From: Clostridiales bacterium
Lineage (GTDB): Bacteria > Bacillota > Clostridia > Oscillospirales > Acutalibacteraceae
Direction: 5' to 3'
Length of the DNA stretch: 10,442 bases
Assembly (NCBI GenBank): GCA_012511005.1
Contig: JAAZGX010000205.1
Span: 1-10,442, forward strand
This document shows, piece after piece, positions 5,817 to 10,442 of the stretch. The notes beneath the pieces were generated by a model, which worked only from the letters and a program-made list of their open reading frames with translations, was not told the DNA's origin and made no database searches. Both the position numbers and the translations under genes were made by a program. Numbering within the stretch: position 1 is the stretch's first letter; each line of letters starts with the position of its first letter.

Positions 5817-8678
5817 TTAATAATAGTAACGCGGTCCGTACATAGAATTATTATAATAATCATTAGTGGATTCAAACTGTGTAATTTTACTTTTTATACT
5901 GTTTGGCATTAAAGAGGTGGGTATAAACATTGTAATCTTCTCGGTTTTATCCGCGGTTAAAAATCTGATATAGTAGCCGGTGTCATAATTATTGTAATAG
6001 ACAAACCTTGACGCTTTGTAAAGCTCCGATACTTCACTCGCGGTAAGCGCAGTGTAATTGTTTGTATCATCAAATAAACTGTGTACGCTCCACATATTAT
6101 CCTGTGAGTTCTTGTTTGCCTTAGGCTCTATTACATAGGAGCCGCTGAATAGGCGGTCAACAGATGAATACCTATCATTATTAATATACATATAAAGATT
6201 ATGCTTATTATAGCGGACGACAGAAATAACCTGTGCCGAAGTATAAGATGATTTGTCTAAAAGCTCGTTGTACAGTCCTTTAAGCTTTAAAAATCTTATT
6301 GTATTTTCCATATCGCTTGTGAGTACTATAGGCATAGTGATGCCATCGCCTGAAAACCCTCTGGGTATTAATTGCAATGAAGTTCGCTTATCAAATTTTA
6401 TTGCCTTGTTAAGCACTGTACCCTGCATTTCTTCTTCACCGTTTTCATCATCAGGTATTTGAGGCATATCAGTTGTACCATCTGTGTTCGGCGCGGTGGT
6501 GCTTTCCTCTTTTTCAGTCGTTGTATTTTCAGAAGGGTCTGTTTGAGGAGGCGCAGACAGCGGCGAAATCTTAACGGGTTGATTTACAGTGGGTGTTGTG
6601 CTTGTTTGATTATCTAACGCTTGTGATGTATCACTTTGTGTAGTGGAGTCATCTTCAGTCGTGGGTTCAGTTGTTGAGGTGAAGCCGGGTTCTGTTTCAC
6701 CCATATCAAGCCAATTCGGGGAAGGGAAGTAATTAGGAAGACTAAAGTTTATTATACCGAGAGGATTTTCTTTCGGGAAATATTTTTCCTCAGCGGTTCT
6801 TTTTGATAAATCCATATACAGACAGCGTGCTAACTCTGCTTTCTCCGCCATAGTAAATGTTAAGTTGAGAGTTGCGGCTGCGTTTTGGGTTATTATAGTA
6901 ATATTATTATCTTCATTTCTTACTACTTGCTTAGCGTACTCTAAAAAATCATCGCCGCTGGCGTCTTCGATGGATTTATCGGGTTTTTTATCCGAAAGCT
7001 TTTCATTAAATATTGTCTTGAGTCTTTGATTATAGAAATCAGTGTCTTCAAGCTCTAAAAAGGACTTTAAAATATCCGGCGTCGCGGCATTATAGCTGCG
7101 CATGACTGTTTTTCCGTTTTTAAGGGTATATACGAACTGTAAGGTAAGCCCTAAAACGCGCTCATTTTCCGGAATATCCTCATCGCTATTGTAATCGGTT
7201 AGCTTTACAACGCCGAGCTTTATCAGCTTTTCATGTAATGCGCTTATCAATTTTATATCTTTTTGTGACGTAAAGCCGTCTATAAGCCCTGTTGCATTGG
7301 TATATGAGAAATCCTCCCAGTTGCCTAAAGTTGAGTACCCCGCATTTTGTAAATATCCGTATTCTGAGGATAGCCCTGCGGGGGTTACAGCTACCTTTGT
7401 AATTTCGGAGGCGTTGGGGATTTTTGACGAATAACCGAATAAGCCCGTCATAAAAACAGCTACTATAGCGCCTGCGACGGCCATTTGCGCGGGGAGCTTA
7501 TAAAGCCCTCTTACAAAAGCCTTCAAATCTCGCAGCAGCAGCATCTCAAGCCCGATATATATAACGGTAAATACAGCAAAGCCAATAAGAAGCGCGAGTA
7601 TATTTGATAAGTAGTCCGAGGCAACGCCTATCGTTACATTTAAGAAGAAGAAACCGACTGTGAAGGTTGCAAAGGTGTTGAGAATTTTATTTATTCCGAT
7701 AAAGCCGCAAATCTCCGCTTTTCTTTTTTGGAATATATAAGTGCCGACAAACATTATGGCAATAGAAATGAAAATCCAGCAAATAGCTCTCAAAATTGAA
7801 GGATACCAAACAAGCGGCAGAATGTCTCTTGTAAAAGTTGCTGCTGATGGATTTGCATTATTGGCAGTATCCATTGCTCCCCATTTTGATAAAATACCGT
7901 AGTCAAAAAACAGGGGGTTTAGAAAATCGAATTTCCATATCAGCTTTTCCGAGGCGGTTTGATAAAAAGAATAGTATGGAGAATTCGCATAACGAAATAT
8001 ACTGCCGTACGGACTTCCATGAACAAACTTTTTCATAAAAGTCTCAAGGCTGCTAAAGAATATAGTGGGGAAAGCAAGTATAATAGTAGAAAAAGTGGCG
8101 GCTTCAAAAAATGTTCCTACAGCGGCAAAAGCTGCGGCTGTTACGGAAAAAACAATCAAAGAGGTTGCACATAAGCTTAAAATATAAAATATTACGACCA
8201 TTAACAGCGTTGTTGAATAGCCTATAAATATAATATTTGCAACAAAAGCTAAGAGAAAAGGAACGGCAATGGATAAAATCATTAACACCGCGCCAGAAAG
8301 GAATTTACCGAAATACAGCTTATCCCTTGATATGCCAAGGCTGTAATACACATTAACAGTCTTTTTAGATGTAATAAAGCTAAAGGAAAACACTGCCGCC
8401 GCGATACTTGTTGAACAGACAGCTATTAAAAAGAATATTGATACTAAATCACTGGCGGAGAATAAATAGTATTTATACATTTCGGAAGCCTTTTGAACAA
8501 TAAGCTCGCCGCTTTCGTTTGTAAAGGAAATATCTCTCGCGTAATTTGTTAAAGGCTCAAGTAATGCAAACAGAACAAATATTAACGAGTTTACTATTGC
8601 CGGCGCTAAAGCAGGACCTTTCAACCCCCTGAAAAAAGTGTAAAGTAAAGGCTTAGACGAGGATGTTTTTGAAGTCAT
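5817..8678 (-). CDS. large ABC transporter permease with extracellular domain and Ser/Thr-rich linker
   Basis: This 953-residue membrane protein is the permease partner of the YtrB-like ATPase encoded just upstream. Residues 20-418 hold about nine helices (near 22-42, 76-101, 126-152, 157-182, 187-212, 291-315, 333-353, 357-380, 396-415), with the cytoplasmic-type stretch SKKTVNVYYSLGISRDKLY (104-122), usual for permeases of this clostridial class. From 419 to 953 the protein is polar and should lie outside the membrane. It includes a region with LHEKLIKLGV (481-490) and VYTLKNGKTVMRSYN (516-530), a low-complexity Ser/Thr/Glu/Asp/Pro linker (667-750), a further folded part (about 755-935), and a Tyr/Asn-rich tail ending YYY. 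The ATG at 8678 has GGAGGG 8 bases upstream, inside the ATPase gene, and the genes overlap by 26 bases. Length is well above an ordinary ABC-2 permease. Substrate unknown; antimicrobial-peptide resistance or envelope functions are possible by analogy only. Confidence 0.85.
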   Translation of the reverse strand: MTSKTSSSKPLLYTFFRGLKGPALAPAIVNSLIFVLFALLEPLTNYARDISFTNESGELIVQKASEMYKYYLFSASDLVSIFFLIAVCSTSIAAAVFSFSFITSKKTVNVYYSLGISRDKLYFGKFLSGAVLMILSIAVPFLLAFVANIIFIGYSTTLLMVVIFYILSLCATSLIVFSVTAAAFAAVGTFFEAATFSTIILAFPTIFFSSLETFMKKFVHGSPYGSIFRYANSPYYSFYQTASEKLIWKFDFLNPLFFDYGILSKWGAMDTANNANPSAATFTRDILPLVWYPSILRAICWIFISIAIMFVGTYIFQKRKAEICGFIGINKILNTFATFTVGFFFLNVTIGVASDYLSNILALLIGFAVFTVIYIGLEMLLLRDLKAFVRGLYKLPAQMAVAGAIVAVFMTGLFGYSSKIPNASEITKVAVTPAGLSSEYGYLQNAGYSTLGNWEDFSYTNATGLIDGFTSQKDIKLISALHEKLIKLGVVKLTDYNSDEDIPENERVLGLTLQFVYTLKNGKTVMRSYNAATPDILKSFLELEDTDFYNQRLKTIFNEKLSDKKPDKSIEDASGDDFLEYAKQVVRNEDNNITIITQNAAATLNLTFTMAEKAELARCLYMDLSKRTAEEKYFPKENPLGIINFSLPNYFPSPNWLDMGETEPGFTSTTEPTTEDDSTTQSDTSQALDNQTSTTPTVNQPVKISPLSAPPQTDPSENTTTEKEESTTAPNTDGTTDMPQIPDDENGEEEMQGTVLNKAIKFDKRTSLQLIPRGFSGDGITMPIVLTSDMENTIRFLKLKGLYNELLDKSSYTSAQVISVVRYNKHNLYMYINNDRYSSVDRLFSGSYVIEPKANKNSQDNMWSVHSLFDDTNNYTALTASEVSELYKASRFVYYNNYDTGYYIRFLTADKTEKITMFIPTSLMPNSIKSKITQFESTNDYYNNSMYGPRYYY
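6429..6680 (-). other. coding region of a Ser/Thr/Glu/Asp/Pro-rich linker
   Basis: Codons 667-750 of the permease encode a low-complexity segment with clusters such as TSTTEPTTEDDSTTQ, TSTTPTVN, ENTTTEKEESTTAP and DDENGEEEM. It lies between two folded extracellular parts and is acidic and free of aromatic residues. Such segments are typical flexible or glycosylated wall-spanning linkers in Gram-positive surface proteins; here it sits inside a transporter subunit. Confidence 0.75.
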
Positions 8679-9552
8679 AGCTTCCGCCCTCCATTTCTTC
8701 TAAAAATATTTCTTCAAGTGATAAATTTATACGCTCAATTACAGCGGGATTAAGTGCCTTTATCTGCTCTTGCACTTCTTCGGAGTCGCCCGTAACCGTA
8801 AACATCGCCAATTGCCCGTCCTTTTTAAGGTTCTGACAATTAATGCCGCTGAATTCATCAAGGGTGAAGGGTCTGTTAAAAGCAAGACGATATTTTGATT
8901 TGCCAAAGCTTAAATCCGTTACCTTGCCCGTAATAGCAATCTTTTTACCGTTAATAATACCGATATCCGTACAAAGGTCCTCAAGCTCCGTTAAGTTATG
9001 CGAGGATATGATTACAGCGGCGTTGAAATCATTTATGTATTCCATTAACAACCCCTTGATAAGAACCCTCTTTTGCGGGTCGATACCGTCAAATGACTCG
9101 TCTAAGAGTATTAAATCCGGGTGAGTTGACATTGCAAGCACAATTTCCGCCTGCCGCTGCATTCCTTTGGAAAAACCGTTTATGCGCTTTGTTGGGTCAA
9201 GTCCAAAAGCAGCGGTAAGACGCTTAAACATTGAATAATCAAACTTGCTGTAATAGCCGTTGTAGAAATTCGCCATTTTATTCATATTTGCATATGTACC
9301 AAAATAAAGGTCATCAGGTATGAAAAAGATTTTTTCCTTAACCTTGGGGTTATCAAAAACGGGCTTAGAGTCAAAAAAGACGGTACCCTCCTCAGGCTTG
9401 TACACGCCTGAAATATTCTTTAGCAAAGTAGTTTTTCCCGCTCCGTTATATCCGACAAGCCCATATATGCCGCCCTTGTCAACGGAAAGAGAAATATTTT
9501 GCAAAGCCGTGAATTTGCCGTAACGCTTTGTTAGGTTTTTTACTTCTATCAA
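8653..9552 (-). CDS. ABC transporter ATP-binding protein, YtrB-like
   Basis: This 299-residue cytoplasmic ATPase drives the 953-residue permease. Motifs: Walker A GYNGAGKT at 34-41, Q-loop region replaced by FFIPDD at 76-81 (no Gln, as is common in the YtrB/export group), signature FSKGMQR at 127-133, Walker B LILLDES at 147-153 (Ser rather than Pro after DE) and switch His185 in SSHNLTE. The C-terminal 80 residues form the accessory part often seen in this group. Start: TTG at 9552 has GGGAGG 7 bases upstream and gives the typical MIEVKNLTKRYG beginning. The 3' end overlaps the permease gene by 26 bases. YtrB-type modules often sit behind a GntR-family (YtrA) regulator gene, but the upstream neighbour here is mtaB. 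ATPase assignment is firm; the transported compound is unknown. Confidence 0.95.
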   Translation of the reverse strand: MIEVKNLTKRYGKFTALQNISLSVDKGGIYGLVGYNGAGKTTLLKNISGVYKPEEGTVFFDSKPVFDNPKVKEKIFFIPDDLYFGTYANMNKMANFYNGYYSKFDYSMFKRLTAAFGLDPTKRINGFSKGMQRQAEIVLAMSTHPDLILLDESFDGIDPQKRVLIKGLLMEYINDFNAAVIISSHNLTELEDLCTDIGIINGKKIAITGKVTDLSFGKSKYRLAFNRPFTLDEFSGINCQNLKKDGQLAMFTVTGDSEEVQEQIKALNPAVIERINLSLEEIFLEEMEGGSYDFKNILV

Positions 9553-9559
9553 TTTATTT

Positions 9560-9565
9560 CCTCCC
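9560..9565 (-). promoter_or_regulatory. ribosome binding site deciding a TTG start
   Basis: GGGAGG on the minus strand is 7 bases before TTG at 9552-9550. No ATG or GTG gives a better-placed start, and the resulting protein begins exactly where ABC ATPases normally do. Confidence 0.8.
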
Positions 9566-9579
9566 TACCTTTCAGTATC

Positions 9580-9595
9580 ATTATAATATTATAAT
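9580..9595. promoter_or_regulatory. 16-base perfect AT palindrome over the -10 region
   Basis: ATTATAATATTATAAT is its own reverse complement. It covers the likely -10 box and start site of the second ABC operon and so contains TATAAT twice on the minus strand (9593-9588 and 9585-9580). It may be an operator, or simply duplicated -10 sequence in AT-rich DNA. Confidence 0.35.
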
Positions 9596-9614
9596 TGATA
9601 AATGTCATTGTCAA
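9588..9614 (-). promoter_or_regulatory. likely sigma-A promoter of the second ABC operon
   Basis: On the minus strand a perfect TTGACA (9614-9609) is followed after 15 bases by a perfect TATAAT (9593-9588); with 17-base spacing the hexamer would be TAATAT (9591-9586). Transcription would begin near 9581, about 29 bases before the TTG start. It stands in the 114-base gap after mtaB, so the ABC module can be transcribed on its own. I saw no clear terminator after mtaB in this gap, so read-through is possible. Confidence 0.6.
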
Positions 9615-9666
9615 CAAATATTAACAAACTTAATTATCTGTAAAGAAAAATGTAATAAAGTTTTAA

Positions 9667-10442
9667 CTATTTGCTTTTTCCGTACAGGTATTCATAATCT
9701 GCATCATTTATAACAACATTTACAATATCGCCGCTATTAAAGTTTTTACCGCGCATTTTAACGGGAAAGTAGTTTGTTGTATAGCCTGTAAAAGAGCCGT
9801 TTGAAACGCCTTCAAGAAGCACTTCGTACTCTTTGCCTATTTGCGCTTCAAAAGCGTCTTTACGCAAATGTTCCGCAACATCCAATAAAGATGAACAGCG
9901 GCGCCTTTTTTCTGCATTCGTGATTTGACCTTTTTCTAAAGCGGCTTTTGTGCCGTCACGCTTTGAATACGGAAATATGTGAATTTTTTCAAAGCAAGCC
10001 TTTTTTGCTAAACTAATAGAGTTATAAAAATCTTCGTCACTTTCCTCGGGGAAACCCACAATAATATCTGTCGTTAAAGCACAGTCGGGAAAGGAACTGC
10101 GAAGCTTTTCACAAAGAGCGAGATACCCTTCTGAAGTATAGCGCCTGTTCATTTTTTGTAAAATCTTATCAGAACCGCTTTGCAGGGAAATATGAAAGTG
10201 ATTACAAAGCTTTTCAGACTTTTTTAAGTTTAGAAGTATATCATCTGTTAAAAAAACAGGCTCAAGCGAGCCGAGCCGCACTCTTTTTATACCTGCTATA
10301 TCGTCCGCTAAAAGCACAACATCAGAAAGCGAATACGGCATATTTTTACCATAGTCGGAAAGATTTATCCCGACTAACGATATTTCCTTGTAACCAAATG
10401 CCGAAAGCGCCTCCATCTCTTTTTTTATGCTTATTAAATCCC
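9667..10442 (-). CDS. mtaB: tRNA (N6-threonylcarbamoyladenosine 37) methylthiotransferase MtaB, C-terminal part
   Basis: MtaB is a radical-SAM enzyme that adds a methylthio group to t6A37 of tRNAs reading ANN codons. The frame stays open to the right edge, so this is the C-terminal 257 residues of a protein usually about 430-440 long; the UPF0004 domain and the CxxxCxxC radical-SAM cluster motif lie outside the window. The internal ATG at 10416 is not the true start: eight more in-frame codons (DLISIKKE) precede it. Visible family motifs are GYKEISLVGINLSDYG, RLGSLEP, HISLQSGSDKILQKMNRRYT, TTDIIVGFPEE and FPYSKRDGT, followed by a C-terminal TRAM domain of about 60 residues for tRNA binding. 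RLGSLEP and the FPYS.R.GT.A form fit MtaB better than MiaB or RimO. It lies 114 bases upstream of the ABC ATPase gene on the same strand; a functional link is not implied. Confidence 0.9.
   Translation of the reverse strand, partial: DLISIKKEMEALSAFGYKEISLVGINLSDYGKNMPYSLSDVVLLADDIAGIKRVRLGSLEPVFLTDDILLNLKKSEKLCNHFHISLQSGSDKILQKMNRRYTSEGYLALCEKLRSSFPDCALTTDIIVGFPEESDEDFYNSISLAKKACFEKIHIFPYSKRDGTKAALEKGQITNAEKRRRCSSLLDVAEHLRKDAFEAQIGKEYEVLLEGVSNGSFTGYTTNYFPVKMRGKNFNSGDIVNVVINDADYEYLYGKSK

Noticed and set aside
9608..9617. TTGTCAACAA near the second promoter, resembling half of the 5713-5728 palindrome
   Set aside because: The similarity is mostly the TTGACA -35 box itself, and the arms are only four bases, so a shared operator is not supported.
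9615..9666. Possible terminator after mtaB
   Set aside because: The stretch is AT-rich and offers only very short pairings such as TTAA/TTAA with no stable stem and T-run.
1..10442. CRISPR array, insertion sequence, tRNA or riboswitch
   Set aside because: No regularly spaced direct repeats, transposase gene, cloverleaf or conserved aptamer-like leader was seen; intergenic gaps are all under 130 bases.

Overview
The window looks like chromosomal DNA from a low-GC Firmicute, most likely a clostridial (Ruminococcaceae/Lachnospiraceae-type) gut anaerobe. The signs are AT-rich sequence, strong AGGAGG-like ribosome binding sites serving GTG and TTG starts, compact operons with overlapping genes, and an mtaB homologue of the clostridial/bacilli type. 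This placement is inference; no rRNA or other taxonomic marker is present.

Layout. (1) 66-3471, plus strand: a three-gene ABC operon made of a permease fused to a large extracellular M1-aminopeptidase-like domain, an ABC ATPase, and a second six-helix permease-like protein whose start overlaps the ATPase end. It ends at a symmetrical hairpin (3477-3512) that can stop transcription from both sides. (2) 3523-5688, minus strand: one gene for a 721-residue soluble protein of a poorly described family with an all-alpha, probably (alpha/alpha)6-barrel-like body and a short propeller-like N-terminal segment. It has its own TTG start, ribosome binding site, likely promoter and a perfect-arm palindrome placed like an operator. 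(3) 5817-9552, minus strand: a second ABC module, a YtrB-like ATPase followed with a 26-base overlap by a 953-residue permease carrying about 530 extracellular residues, including a long Ser/Thr/Glu/Asp/Pro-rich linker. A TTGACA-type promoter and a 16-base AT palindrome sit upstream of it. (4) 9667-10442, minus strand: the C-terminal part of MtaB, the tRNA t6A37 methylthiotransferase, cut by the right edge.

How the parts may work together. Each ABC module pairs one nucleotide-binding protein with membrane partners that have unusually large outside domains. That suggests export, envelope remodelling or antibiotic/peptide sensing rather than nutrient uptake, since no solute-binding protein is present. 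The M1-like domain of the first permease keeps the N-terminal beta-saddle and a recognisable C-terminal end but shows no HEXXH zinc site, so it is probably a binding rather than a cleaving domain. The 721-residue gene is transcribed alone and may be regulated separately. No mobile element, CRISPR array, tRNA or rRNA was seen.
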